A DNA stretch of 64,000 nt from Alphaproteobacteria bacterium (GTDB taxonomy: Bacteria > Pseudomonadota > Alphaproteobacteria > DSM-16000 > Inquilinaceae), in assembly GCA_028277405.1 (NCBI GenBank), contig JANQGH010000042.1, positions 1-64,000 of the forward strand, written 5' to 3'. Of the stretch, positions 8,088 to 17,201 are shown one piece after another. The translations under genes and the position numbers were made by a program. The notes under the pieces are model-generated. The model ran no database searches, was not told where the DNA came from, and worked only from the letters and a program-made list of their open reading frames with translations. Every line of letters begins with the position of its first letter. Positions within the stretch are counted from its first letter, which is position 1.

Positions 8088-9610
8088 GAATCCGTGCGCA
8101 AATCGGCAAGGTCCTGAACCTGGACAAGTGCATCGGCTGTCACACCTGTTCCGTCACGTGCAAGAACGTTTGGACCAACCGGGAAGGCATGGAATATGCC
8201 TGGTTCAACAATGTCGAGACCAAGCCCGGCATCGGCTATCCCAAGGAATGGGAGAACCAGCAGCGCTGGAACGGCGGCTGGGTGCGAACCGGGAACGGTC
8301 GGGTTCGGCCGAAGATGGGCCCGAAATGGCGCATCCTGGCCAAGATCTTCGCCAACCCCGACCTGCCGCAGATCGACGACTATTACGAGCCGTTCACCTT
8401 CGATTACGACCATCTGCAGAATGCGCCCGAACTGCCGGCGTCGCCGACGGCACGGCCGCGCTCTCTGATCTCGGGCGAGCGCATCGAAAAGATCGAATGG
8501 GGGCCGAACTGGGAAGAGATCCTGGGCGGCGAGTTCTCCAAACGATCTAAGGACGTGAACTTCGACGGCGTAGAGAAGGAGATCTACGGCCAGTTCGAAA
8601 ACACCTTCATGATGTATCTGCCGCGCCTGTGCGAGCACTGTCTGAACCCGACCTGTGCCGCGTCCTGCCCCTCCGGCGCGATCTACAAGCGCGAGGAGGA
8701 CGGCATCGTCCTGATCGACCAGGAGAAGTGCCGGGGCTGGCGCATGTGCGTCTCGGGCTGCCCCTACAAGAAGGTCTATTACAACTGGTCCACGGGCAAG
8801 TCGGAGAAGTGCATCTTCTGCTACCCGCGTATCGAGGCGGGCGAGCCGACGGTGTGCTCGGAAACCTGCGTCGGGCGCATCCGCTATCTGGGCGTGCTGC
8901 TCTACGACGCCGACCGGATCGAGGCGGCGGCCTCGGCGGAAGACCCACAAGACCTCTATCAGGCCCAGCTCGACATCTTCCTCGACCCGCACGACCCGGA
9001 GGTGATCGCGCAGGCCAAGAAGGATGGCGTGCCGGCGGCGTGGCTGGAGGCCGCGAAGCGCTCGCCGGTCTACAAGATGGCGATGGACTGGAAGGTCGCC
9101 TTCCCGCTGCATCCGGAATACCGCACCTTGCCGATGGTCTGGTACGTGCCGCCCCTGTCGCCGATCCAGTCGGCGGCCGAGGCCGGCAAGATCGGCGTCG
9201 ATGGCGAGATGCCGGACGTGCGCAACCTGCGTATCCCCGTGCGCTATCTCGCCAACCTGTTGACCGCCGGCAAGGAGGAGCCAGTGGTGCAGGGTCTGGA
9301 ACGCATGTTGGCGATGCGCGGCTATATGCGCGCCAAGACCGTCGACGGCGTCATCGACGAGGCGATTGCCGAGCGCGTCGGCCTGACCTCGGCGCACATC
9401 GAAGACATGTACCAGACCATGGCGATCGCCAACTACGAGGACCGGTTCGTCATCCCGACCAGCCATCGCGAGACCGGCGAGGACGCCTACGATCTCTACG
9501 GCTCGTGCGGCTTTTCGTTCGGCAATGGCTGCTCCGACGGGATCAGCACGGGCGGCATGTTCGGCACGACGAACAAGCGCGCCGAAGAAGCGGCGCGGGA
9601 GGACGCATGA
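8084..9610 (+). CDS. narH: Respiratory nitrate reductase, beta (iron-sulfur) subunit
   Basis: This 508-residue electron-transfer subunit carries four ferredoxin-type cysteine groups. The first is C16, C19, C22 and C26 in CIGCHTCSVTC; the others are CEHCLNPTCAASC, CRGWRMCVSGC and CIFCYPR with CSETC. The tryptophan in CRGWRMC replaces a cysteine, the known reason why one NarH cluster is [3Fe-4S]. It passes electrons from NarI haem to NarG. It overlaps narG and narJ by four bases each. Confidence 0.98.
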   Translation: MRIRAQIGKVLNLDKCIGCHTCSVTCKNVWTNREGMEYAWFNNVETKPGIGYPKEWENQQRWNGGWVRTGNGRVRPKMGPKWRILAKIFANPDLPQIDDYYEPFTFDYDHLQNAPELPASPTARPRSLISGERIEKIEWGPNWEEILGGEFSKRSKDVNFDGVEKEIYGQFENTFMMYLPRLCEHCLNPTCAASCPSGAIYKREEDGIVLIDQEKCRGWRMCVSGCPYKKVYYNWSTGKSEKCIFCYPRIEAGEPTVCSETCVGRIRYLGVLLYDADRIEAAASAEDPQDLYQAQLDIFLDPHDPEVIAQAKKDGVPAAWLEAAKRSPVYKMAMDWKVAFPLHPEYRTLPMVWYVPPLSPIQSAAEAGKIGVDGEMPDVRNLRIPVRYLANLLTAGKEEPVVQGLERMLAMRGYMRAKTVDGVIDEAIAERVGLTSAHIEDMYQTMAIANYEDRFVIPTSHRETGEDAYDLYGSCGFSFGNGCSDGISTGGMFGTTNKRAEEAAREDA

Positions 9611-10332
9611 TGGCCAACACCTTCAAGGTCTTGTCGATCCTCATGACCTACCCGTCGACGGAGATTGCGGCTGCGGTCCCGGACCTGAAACGGGTCCTCG
9701 CTGACGAGGGGCTGGTCCCCGACGGCTTGCAGCGCCGGTTGAACAGACTGTGTGACGAGCTCACCGATCGTGAGCTGATCGACTTGCAAGAACGCTACGT
9801 GCTGCTGTTCGACCGGTCGCGCTCGCTCTCGCTGCACCTGTTCGAGCATGTCCATGGCGAAAGCCGGGACAGGGGCCAGGCCATGGTCGATCTCATGGAG
9901 TTGTACGAGCGGCATGGCCTGGCGATCGACGCCAAGGAACTGCCGGATTACCTGCCGCTGTTTCTGGAGTTTCTCTCGACGTTGCCGCTGGCAGACGCAC
10001 GCACCCTGTTGGCGGAGCCGTTGCCCGTGATCACGGCCCTGAAGCAACGCCACCGCAAGCGTGACAGCGCCTATGCCGTCGTCTTCGAGGTGCTGGAGGT
10101 GCTGGCGGCGGGAAAGGCGAAACCCGCCGAGGCGGCGACACTGGCCACCCCGCCGGATGAAGACCCGGACGATCACGCCGCCCTCGACCGGATCTGGGAA
10201 GAAGAGGCGGTCAGTTTCGGCGGCGCCGGCGCGATGGCGCCAGACGGCTCATGCCCGGCATCCCGCGACATGCTGGCTCGCATGACACCTGCACCAACCA
10301 GTCCCGCCGCGAGGAGGCCGTTCAATGGGTGA
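9607..10332 (+). CDS. narJ: Nitrate reductase assembly chaperone (delta subunit)
   Basis: This 241-residue helical protein contains the NarJ signature HLFEHVHGESRDRGQAMVDL and starts with a typical LSILMTYPS helix. NarJ binds apo-NarG, helps insert the molybdenum cofactor and holds back membrane docking; it is not part of the mature enzyme. The start ATG at 9607 overlaps the narH stop. An acidic, low-complexity C-terminal third (about residue 170 onward) is common in the family. The end overlaps narI by eight bases. Confidence 0.94.
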   Translation: MMANTFKVLSILMTYPSTEIAAAVPDLKRVLADEGLVPDGLQRRLNRLCDELTDRELIDLQERYVLLFDRSRSLSLHLFEHVHGESRDRGQAMVDLMELYERHGLAIDAKELPDYLPLFLEFLSTLPLADARTLLAEPLPVITALKQRHRKRDSAYAVVFEVLEVLAAGKAKPAEAATLATPPDEDPDDHAALDRIWEEEAVSFGGAGAMAPDGSCPASRDMLARMTPAPTSPAARRPFNG

Positions 10333-11059
10333 GTTCATGAACACGCTGGTCTTCGGCATCTATCCCTACATCGCGCTGGTCGTTTTCGTGGTCGGCACGA
10401 TCATCCGCTACGACCGCGAGCCCTATACCTGGCGCTCCGGCTCCAGCCAGCTTTTGCGGCGCAGGCAGTTGATCTGGGGCTCGGTGCTGTTTCATGTCGG
10501 GGTGCTGATCGTTCTGTTCGGTCACATCGTCGGTTTGCTGACGCCGATCGCTTTCTTCGACGCCATCGGCATCTCCCATGGTGCCAAGCAGCTGCTCGCC
10601 ATCGTGGTCGGGGGCGTGGCCGGTGTGTTCGCGCTGATCGGCGCCACCATGCTGGTGCATCGCCGCCTGTTCGATCCGCGCATCCGCGCCACGTCGAAAT
10701 TCAGCGACAACGCGATCATCTCGATCCTATGGCTGCAGCTTGTGCTGGGCCTGGCCACGATCCCGATTTCTCTCGGCCACCTCGACGGCCACGAGATGGT
10801 CAAGTTCATGTCCTGGGCCCAGGGCATCTTCATCTTCGACACAGGTGCCGCCGGCTACATCGCGGACGTAAACCCGATCTTCAAGCTGCACCTCTTCCTG
10901 GGCCTGACGATCTTCCTGATCTTCCCGTTCACACGCCTGGTCCACATGCTCAGCGTGCCGCTGCGCTATCTCTGGCGGCCGGGCTATCAGGTCGTGCGCA
11001 CCTATCGCCGTCGCGAGCGCGGCAATGCCGCGGGCATTCCGTCGGCGCCGGCGGAGTAG
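10325..11059 (+). CDS. narI: Respiratory nitrate reductase, gamma (cytochrome b) subunit
   Basis: This 244-residue, five-helix membrane subunit oxidises quinol at the periplasmic side and carries two b haems. Candidate haem ligands H57, H67, H189 and H207 fall in HVGVLIVLFGH, FKLHLFLG and RLVHMLS, matching the spacing of the E. coli ligands. The N-terminal motif FGIYPYIAL is typical. The ATG at 10325 is used here; the ATG at 10337 is also possible. The C-terminal RPGYQVV followed by basic residues is cytoplasmic. Confidence 0.97.
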   Translation: MGEFMNTLVFGIYPYIALVVFVVGTIIRYDREPYTWRSGSSQLLRRRQLIWGSVLFHVGVLIVLFGHIVGLLTPIAFFDAIGISHGAKQLLAIVVGGVAGVFALIGATMLVHRRLFDPRIRATSKFSDNAIISILWLQLVLGLATIPISLGHLDGHEMVKFMSWAQGIFIFDTGAAGYIADVNPIFKLHLFLGLTIFLIFPFTRLVHMLSVPLRYLWRPGYQVVRTYRRRERGNAAGIPSAPAE

Positions 11060-11064
11060 GGGCC

Positions 11065-11859
11065 GTGCAGTCGGCCTTCGTCAACGGTGTGGAGATCGAT
11101 CGCGCGGCCATTCTGGCCGAGGCGCAGAACCACCCGTCGGCGTCGCCGGACAGGGCGTTGGCGGACGCCACGGAGGCCCTGGTCGTTCGCGAGCTGCTGC
11201 TGCAGGAGGCGCGGCGCCAGGGGTTGACGCCGGCTCCGCACGTGTCCGAGAACGGGCGACGGGAGACCGACGACAACGCCCTGATCCGCCAATTGCTCGA
11301 GAACGCGCTCTCCGTACCGGCGGCCGACAAGGATAGCTGTCGGCGCTACTACGACAACAATCGGCGTCGGTTCATGAGCCAGGATCTCTACGAGGCCTCA
11401 CACATTCTGCTCGCCGCGTCGCCGGATGATGAAGTCGCCTATCAAGAGTCAGTCGACAAGGCGATGGAGATTGTCTCGTATTTACAAACCAGTCCGGCGT
11501 CTTTCGAAGATATCGCTCGAGAGAAGTCCGACTGCCCCTCAGGCAAGGATGGCGGCCGCCTGGGCCAGGTCTCGCGCGGCGATACGGTGCCGGAGGTCGA
11601 GACGTTCCTCCTTGCGCTTGAACCTGGGCAGCTGTGCCCGGTACCGGTCAAATCGCGCTATGGCGTGCATGTTCTGCGGCTCGACCACAAGATCGAAGGA
11701 CGCCAACTGCCCTTCGACGCCGTACACCGGCGCATTGCCGACTATTTGCAGGAGGCAAGCTGGCGCCGATCCTTGGCGCAGTTCGTCCAACTGCTGGCCG
11801 GCCAGGCCAATATCCAGGGCATCCAGTTCAACGCGGCAAGCAGCCCTCTGGTGCAATAG
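11065..11859 (+). CDS. Parvulin-type peptidyl-prolyl isomerase of the nar operon (PpiC/NifM-like)
   Basis: This is a 264-residue protein with a helical N-terminal half and a rotamase domain at about residues 115-220. The domain shows EASHILLA, FEDIAREKSDCPSGKDGG and GQLCPVPVKSRYGVHVLRLD. No signal peptide or membrane helix is seen, so it should act in the cytoplasm, probably on Nar subunits, as NifM does for nitrogenase. The GTG start at 11065 follows AGGGG five bases after the narI stop. A PPIase in this place also occurs in other proteobacterial nar operons. It is probably the last gene of the operon. Confidence 0.88.
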   Translation: MQSAFVNGVEIDRAAILAEAQNHPSASPDRALADATEALVVRELLLQEARRQGLTPAPHVSENGRRETDDNALIRQLLENALSVPAADKDSCRRYYDNNRRRFMSQDLYEASHILLAASPDDEVAYQESVDKAMEIVSYLQTSPASFEDIAREKSDCPSGKDGGRLGQVSRGDTVPEVETFLLALEPGQLCPVPVKSRYGVHVLRLDHKIEGRQLPFDAVHRRIADYLQEASWRRSLAQFVQLLAGQANIQGIQFNAASSPLVQ

Positions 11860-11915
11860 GCGCATGGCTGTGCCGGCCCGTTGAGGGCTAGGGTCTGCGT
11901 CGATTTGGGTGATTC

Positions 11916-11967
11916 ACGGGCACTTGACGTGCCCTGTAGATACTCACGGCAAAGGCGCAATTGCGCC
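11916..11967. other. Two short palindromes after the nar operon
   Basis: GGGCAC-N5-GTGCCC at 11918-11934 forms a compact hairpin with no T-tract. GGCGCAATTGCGCC at 11954-11967 is a perfect 14-bp palindrome 30 bases before the next start codon. The first could be a weak terminator for the nar operon and the second an operator for the downstream gene. Neither role is shown by the sequence. Confidence 0.35.
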
Positions 11968-11997
11968 ATCGATCAAGACATTTTGGAGTGTTTAGGG

Positions 11998-12657
11998 ATG
12001 AGCGATCGATCCCCAGGCGCCGGCTGGTCCCGGCGTTTGCTGATTGCGTCTTTTGGCGCTGTCGGGTTGCTTGCCACGCCGGCCTCTGCCTTTGAGACTG
12101 ATCTGCGGCTGACAGGGTGCGACGCCGAGGCTGTCGGCACCGTCCTTGGTGATGCCGGCGGCCTGTCATGGACGGGCGAACTTCATGCGTTGGGGCCATG
12201 GTCGTTCGCCAGTCACGTGCGCCTGTCATGCGATGGCGAGGGCTGTCGTGCCGAGATTGGGCGCGTCGCGGTTCCCGTTGGCCCCGACGGCTGGGACGAA
12301 AGCGACGCAGCAGCGGTTTTCAGTTACGTCGACGCGGAACAATCGGCCTGGTTTGCTGGCTCCGAACCGTTGTTGGCGGCGATGGACAACGTCGCCCGGG
12401 TTGTTTACCGCGTCGAGGGCGAGGATGCGGAAGATCTGTCGGCGGCGATCGCCGATGGCTGGCGCGGCGCGGACGGCAGCCGGCGACAGGTCTTTTTCGA
12501 TGACGATAGTGTCGGCGGCATTCGCATCACGGCCCGTACCAGCCTGGCCTGTTCCATTGACGGGACGATCTGCGAGGTCGATGTGACAACCTTGCTCGAC
12601 ACTTCCGCGCATGCCAGCGCGGCCTGTCCGATCGCATCACCGGCGAACGGCTCCTGA
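11998..12657 (+). CDS. Secreted protein of unknown function
   Basis: This 219-residue protein has a signal peptide (RRLLIASFGAVGLLATPASA, cleavage likely after ASA near residue 31). The mature part holds six or so cysteines spread through the chain, including CDAEA, CDGEGC and CSIDGTIC, suggesting disulfide bonds in the periplasm. I do not recognise a domain. The ATG at 11998 follows TTTAGGG, a weak ribosome site. It may be read through from the nar operon but is separated from it by two palindromes. A link to nitrate respiration is only positional. Confidence 0.72.
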   Translation: MSDRSPGAGWSRRLLIASFGAVGLLATPASAFETDLRLTGCDAEAVGTVLGDAGGLSWTGELHALGPWSFASHVRLSCDGEGCRAEIGRVAVPVGPDGWDESDAAAVFSYVDAEQSAWFAGSEPLLAAMDNVARVVYRVEGEDAEDLSAAIADGWRGADGSRRQVFFDDDSVGGIRITARTSLACSIDGTICEVDVTTLLDTSAHASAACPIASPANGS

Positions 12658-12671
12658 GGCCTCGTGAAACC

Positions 12672-14393
12672 TCAAGACGCCAGCGGCTGCTGATCGTCGG
12701 GTTCCACGACCTCCAGCCGGGGGCTTGGTTGCGCGCCCATCAGCAAGGCGGCTGCCTGGTCGGCGGCGTCCTGGAACGGCAGCAGAACCAGGTCGGCGCC
12801 GGATTCCAGCAGCCAATCGCGATCGCGCAGCCGGTGGCAGGTGACCGCGATCCGACCCCGGAAGCCATACGCGCGCAGGGCGTGGATCAGGGCCAGCCGC
12901 GTGTCGTCATGGGTCACCCCGGCCACCGGTTCAGGCACCGACGTGACCACCCATTGGGCGCTCTCCAGCGGCAGATGGCCGACGAACTCGGGGTCCGAGG
13001 CGTCACCAAAGGCGCCGACGAACCCTTCCTGGCGCCATAGCCTCACGGCGGACGGATTGAAATCGACGCCCAGGACGCGCGTGCCCTGGGCCTCCAGCCG
13101 CTGGCCGATGGCGCCGCCGAACCGACCGAGACCGAACAGGATCACATCGAACGTGCCCTCCGGTGCCGCCTGTTGCGGCTCGCGCTCGCGCGGCGTGCCC
13201 CGGCGCTCAAACAGTGAGAGGGCACGCTCCAGCAGCCGAAAGAGCTGATGGCCGTAGGTGATGCCATAGGTCGAAAGCGCGATGGTCAGGAGGCCGACCA
13301 GGGTCACCAGGCCAAGCGCCTCCGTACCGACCTGGCCGACCGTGACGCCCATCGCCATGAAGATCAGAGAAAACTCGCTGATCTGTGACAAGGTTAGTCC
13401 GGCGAGGAACCCTGTCCGCTTGCGATAGCCCATCAGGCCGGCGATGGTCAGCACGACCAGGGGCTTGCCGATCAGCACGAACAGCGACAGGACGATGGCG
13501 GGACCGATTTGTGTGCCGATGACCGACAGGTCGATCTGTGAGCCCAGGACGACGAAGAAGAACAGCAGCAGAAAGTCACGCAGCGGCGTCAGGCGCGCCG
13601 CGATCGCCTCGCGAAAGCTGGTGGAGGCAAGGGATACGCCGGCCAGCAGGCCGCCAAGCTCCTTGCTGAAGCCTGCAAAGTCACCGACCGCCGCGAACAG
13701 GGCCGCCCAGCCGATGGCAAAACAGACCAGCAGCTCCGGCGACGACGCCAGGCGGTGGACCAGCGGGTCGGCAGCGTAACGGATGAACAGGCCGACGACG
13801 GCAAGCATGGCGATGCCGTAAAGCACGATCAGCCCGACATCGGCGAACGTCGCGCCCTCCGCACCGCCCACGCCGACCGCCGACATCGCGATCATCGCCA
13901 GCACGACCACCAGATCCTGCACCACAAGAATGCCAAGCGCGATGCGCCCGTGCAGGGAGTCGATTTCCCGCCGGTCGGACAGCAGCTTCACGACGATGAT
14001 GGTGCTGGAAAAGGCCAGCGCGATGGCGACGTAGAAGCTGGTGATCGCATCGAGCCCCAGCCGAAGGCTCAGCCAATAGCCGATGACGGCGGTGAAGGTG
14101 ATTTGCCCCAGGCCGGCTATCAGCGCCACGAAGCCGAGGGTGCGGATCAGCTTGACGTCAAGCTTGAGTCCAACCAGGAACAGCAACACCGCGATGCCGA
14201 GTTCGGCCAGCAACTCGATCGGCTCGTGCGCCCTGGCAAGGCCGGTGACGGACGGGCCGGCGATAATGCCGACGGCGATGAAGCTGACGATCAGGGGCTG
14301 GCGAAAGAAGGTGCCGATCAGGCCGACCAGCGCCGCCAGGACCAATAGGGCCGCCACTTGATAGAAGACGGAGGCGGCGACCAGATCGATCAT
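12672..14393 (-). CDS. Monovalent cation/proton antiporter, CPA2 family, with TrkA-N domain
   Basis: This is a 573-residue KefB/YbaL-like antiporter. Residues about 1-380 form 12-13 membrane helices with the family segment LHGRIALGILVVQDLVVV. From about residue 410 a Rossmann-type TrkA-N domain begins with VILFGLGRFGGAIGQRL, which usually binds NAD(H) or a nucleotide and gates ion flux. No C-terminal TrkA-C domain is seen. I used the ATG at 14391-14393; a TTG 36 bases further upstream is possible but would add a non-hydrophobic leader. It stands alone and converges on the secreted protein at its left. The ion (K+ or Na+) cannot be read from sequence. Confidence 0.92.
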   Translation of the reverse strand: MIDLVAASVFYQVAALLVLAALVGLIGTFFRQPLIVSFIAVGIIAGPSVTGLARAHEPIELLAELGIAVLLFLVGLKLDVKLIRTLGFVALIAGLGQITFTAVIGYWLSLRLGLDAITSFYVAIALAFSSTIIVVKLLSDRREIDSLHGRIALGILVVQDLVVVLAMIAMSAVGVGGAEGATFADVGLIVLYGIAMLAVVGLFIRYAADPLVHRLASSPELLVCFAIGWAALFAAVGDFAGFSKELGGLLAGVSLASTSFREAIAARLTPLRDFLLLFFFVVLGSQIDLSVIGTQIGPAIVLSLFVLIGKPLVVLTIAGLMGYRKRTGFLAGLTLSQISEFSLIFMAMGVTVGQVGTEALGLVTLVGLLTIALSTYGITYGHQLFRLLERALSLFERRGTPREREPQQAAPEGTFDVILFGLGRFGGAIGQRLEAQGTRVLGVDFNPSAVRLWRQEGFVGAFGDASDPEFVGHLPLESAQWVVTSVPEPVAGVTHDDTRLALIHALRAYGFRGRIAVTCHRLRDRDWLLESGADLVLLPFQDAADQAAALLMGAQPSPRLEVVEPDDQQPLAS

Positions 14394-14526
14394 GCAAACC
14401 CGTTCGTCGACAGCGGCCCGGCAGGCCAAGGCGTTCAGCGCCTAAGGTGGCACCATACCGTCTGTAATCAAAGGCCGGCCGCCACTTGTTGACCTGGGTC
14501 AAAACGATGACCCGACGCAGCTCCGA

Positions 14527-15315
14527 TCAATCGTCGATGATCGCGACAGCGCGGGTGAACCCGGCGGACCCTTTCTTGATCTTGAACGGGAAGCAGCAGA
14601 CGGTGAATCCGTGGTCGGGCAGTGTCTCCAGATTGGCCAGCTTTTCGATGTGGCAATAGCCGATCTCCATGCTGGCCCGATGCCCCTCCCAGATCAGCGA
14701 CGGGTCATGGGTCTGCTCGAATCTCCGGCGTGTGTGGACGAAGGGCGCGTCCCAGCTCCAGGCGTCGGTTCCGGTCACGCGCACGCCGCGTTCCAGCAGG
14801 TAGAGCGTTGCCTCGCGCCCCATGCCGCAGCCCTTGGAAACATAATCGTCGCGACCATAGGCGGCACCGGCGGCCGTATTGACCAGCACGATGTCGAGCG
14901 GCTGGAGGTCGTGGCCGATGCGCGCCAGTTCCGCCTCGACATCGGCGGCCGTGGCGACGTAGCCGTCGTCAAAGGCGCAAAAGTCCAGCTTCACGCCGGG
15001 ATTGAAGCACCAGTCCAGCGGCACCCGGTCGATGGTCCAGGCGGGCTCGCCACCGTTCAGCGCGCGGTTCATGGTCGAGTGGTGGTGATAGGGCGCATCC
15101 AGATGGGTGCCGGTGTGGGTCGTCAGTTTCAGCCATTCGATCGCCCAGCCTTCGCCGTCCGGCAACTGATCGACCTCGAGGCCGGGAAAGAACGATGCCA
15201 CGGCACTGGCCGTCTGCTTGTGGTCCAGATAGTCGATCTCGGGCGTGTAGCCCGGCGGGTCGGAGGCAATGTCCGCTTCCAGGGGAACCGAGATGTCGAT
15301 GAAGCGTCTTGGCAT
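14527..15315 (-). CDS. Cyclase-family metal-dependent hydrolase (kynurenine formamidase-like)
   Basis: This is a 262-residue protein of the cyclase/kynurenine formamidase superfamily. The metal-binding signature [13 protein letters not shown] lies near residue 68, and the N-terminal [18 protein letters not shown] is typical. Members hydrolyse amides or lactones such as N-formylkynurenine or isatin; the substrate here is unknown. It is the last gene of a TetR-dctP-dctQ-dctM unit, starting 10 bases after dctM, so its substrate may be what the TRAP system imports. Two cysteines near the C-terminus (VCCF) are not part of the metal site. Confidence 0.87.
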   Translation of the reverse strand: MPRRFIDISVPLEADIASDPPGYTPEIDYLDHKQTASAVASFFPGLEVDQLPDGEGWAIEWLKLTTHTGTHLDAPYHHHSTMNRALNGGEPAWTIDRVPLDWCFNPGVKLDFCAFDDGYVATAADVEAELARIGHDLQPLDIVLVNTAAGAAYGRDDYVSKGCGMGREATLYLLERGVRVTGTDAWSWDAPFVHTRRRFEQTHDPSLIWEGHRASMEIGYCHIEKLANLETLPDHGFTVCCFPFKIKKGSAGFTRAVAIIDD

Positions 15316-15325
15316 AGGTTGCCCC

Positions 15326-16630
15326 CTAGAGCAGCCATAAGGCGAGACCGGGCACGGCGATTACCAGGATCAGCACCAGCAGCATAATCAGCGCGAACGG
15401 CGCCGCGCCCTTGAAAATGTCGCCCAGCGAGATGTTCTGGTCGGCCAACGTGCCCTTGATCACGAAGACCGACAAGCCCATCGGCGGCGTCAACAGGCCG
15501 ATCTCGACCGCGAGCACGGTGATGATGCCGAACCAGATCAGGTCCAACTGCAGTTCGATCGCCACCGGCAGGACCAAGGGCAGCACGATCAGCATGATCG
15601 ATGAGCTGTCGAGGATCGTGCCCATGGCGATGATGACCAGCACATACAGCGCGATCATGCCGTAAACGCCGAACTCGGCGGTCGTGATCCAGGTGGCCAG
15701 TACCTCGGGCAGCCCGCTCATGGACAGCATGCGGCTGTACATGGTCGCGGCAATGATCAGAAAGCAGATCGCGGCCGTGATGTGGCCGGTTTCGATCGTC
15801 ACCTTCCACAGGCGGCGCCAGCCCAGTCGCCGCTTGGCCGCGCCGATGACGATCGCGCCCAGGGCACCGATGGCGCCGGCCTCGGTCGGCGTGAACCAGC
15901 CGCCATAAATGCCGCCCAGGACCAGGATGACAAGAGCGACCAGCGGCAGCAGCTTGGTCAGGATGTTGAGCCTGCCGTCATCATCCTGCGGAGGCGGCAC
16001 GGCGACGCCGGTGAAGCCCTTGAAGCGTGTTGCCATGATGTAGATCGCCAGGCAGAAGGCGACGGAGAGCGCCAGACCCGGCAGGATGCCGGCGATGAAC
16101 AGCGCGCCGACCGATTGTTCCGACAGCACGGCGTAGAGTATGAGCAGCAGCGAAGGCGGGATCAGCATGCCCAAGACCGACGAGCCGGCGACGACTCCGA
16201 CGGCGAAGCGCGGCCGGTGGCCGACGCGCAGCATCTCCGGCACGGCGACCCGGGCAAAAACGGCGGCCGAGGCGATCGAAATGCCGGTCACGGCGGCGAA
16301 GACGGCATTGGCGCCGACTGTGGCCATGCCGAGGCCGCCCTTGATGCGCCGAAAGGCCCGGTTGGCGACGTCGAACGTGTCCTTGCCGATATCCGCCTCG
16401 GCCACGACCAGGCCCATCAACACGAACAGCGGCACGACGCCGAACAGATAGCTTGAGATGCTCTCGCCTGTGGCCAGCGCCATCAGCCGTCCGGCCAACA
16501 CCGTGCTGTCGCGGATCAGCGCGACGCCGACAAAGCTGACCAGCGCCAACGCTATTGCGACATGCAGGCCCGAATAGACCAGCAGCACCATCGCCACCAG
16601 AGAGAGGATGCCGATATCCAGCGGCGTCAT
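15326..16630 (-). CDS. dctM: TRAP transporter large permease (DctM type)
   Basis: This 434-residue membrane protein has about 12 helices and the DctM features [30 protein letters not shown] and [14 protein letters not shown]. It forms the ion-coupled translocation channel of a TRAP importer, driven by sodium or protons. It overlaps the small permease gene by four bases. The substrate is set by the binding protein upstream. Confidence 0.96.
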   Translation of the reverse strand: MTPLDIGILSLVAMVLLVYSGLHVAIALALVSFVGVALIRDSTVLAGRLMALATGESISSYLFGVVPLFVLMGLVVAEADIGKDTFDVANRAFRRIKGGLGMATVGANAVFAAVTGISIASAAVFARVAVPEMLRVGHRPRFAVGVVAGSSVLGMLIPPSLLLILYAVLSEQSVGALFIAGILPGLALSVAFCLAIYIMATRFKGFTGVAVPPPQDDDGRLNILTKLLPLVALVILVLGGIYGGWFTPTEAGAIGALGAIVIGAAKRRLGWRRLWKVTIETGHITAAICFLIIAATMYSRMLSMSGLPEVLATWITTAEFGVYGMIALYVLVIIAMGTILDSSSIMLIVLPLVLPVAIELQLDLIWFGIITVLAVEIGLLTPPMGLSVFVIKGTLADQNISLGDIFKGAAPFALIMLLVLILVIAVPGLALWLL

Positions 16631-17181
16631 GGATCTGTCCCGCGAACCGCCCGAACGGCAAGGCCAATCGCGCCGATGAGGAAGGTGACCAGCATGGCCG
16701 TCGCGCCGATCAGCACGATCAGGTTGATCGGCCAGGTCGGTGCGGTGAAGTTGCCGATGGCACCGACGAACTCGTCCCGTTCCCAGGATCGCACAAAGCG
16801 CGGGTAGAAGCTGGACAGGATGACCCAGACCAGCACCGCGCCCGCCAGGTGAAACAGGGCGTCGATGGCGGCGGCCAAGCGCGGCAACCGTTGGCCCACG
16901 GCAGACAACAGGGCGTAGGATCGAGTCAGGCGCCCGGCCCGCAACGTGTTGGCAAGTTGCAGAAACACGATGCCCATGATCGACATCGAGACCATCTCCG
17001 GCACGCCGGCGATCGGGTTGCCGAAAGTGCCGCGCCCGACCACGTCGGCGCTGATCAGCAGCATCAGGGCCAGGATCCAGACCGTGCCGATCGCGTTCAT
17101 CACAGAGGTGACACGGTCGACCCAGCCGGCGACCCGGTCAAAGGGTCGCCAGCCGGTCGGTGCCGGGGTGCGGGTGCTCAC
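16627..17181 (-). CDS. dctQ: TRAP transporter small permease (DctQ type)
   Basis: This 184-residue protein has four predicted membrane helices and the family segments DVVGRGTFGNPIAGVPEMVS and GIVFLQLANTLRAGRLTRS. It pairs with DctM as the membrane part of the TRAP importer. The start is a GTG at 17181, 20 bases after the binding-protein stop. The stop overlaps the dctM start. Confidence 0.93.
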   Translation of the reverse strand: MSTRTPAPTGWRPFDRVAGWVDRVTSVMNAIGTVWILALMLLISADVVGRGTFGNPIAGVPEMVSMSIMGIVFLQLANTLRAGRLTRSYALLSAVGQRLPRLAAAIDALFHLAGAVLVWVILSSFYPRFVRSWERDEFVGAIGNFTAPTWPINLIVLIGATAMLVTFLIGAIGLAVRAVRGTDP

Positions 17182-17201
17182 GAGATCAGGGGTCTACGCG
17201 C

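Noticed and set aside
14394-14429. Upstream TTG start for the cation/proton antiporter
   Set aside because: It adds twelve hydrophilic residues before the first membrane helix and has no better ribosome site than the ATG at 14391-14393.
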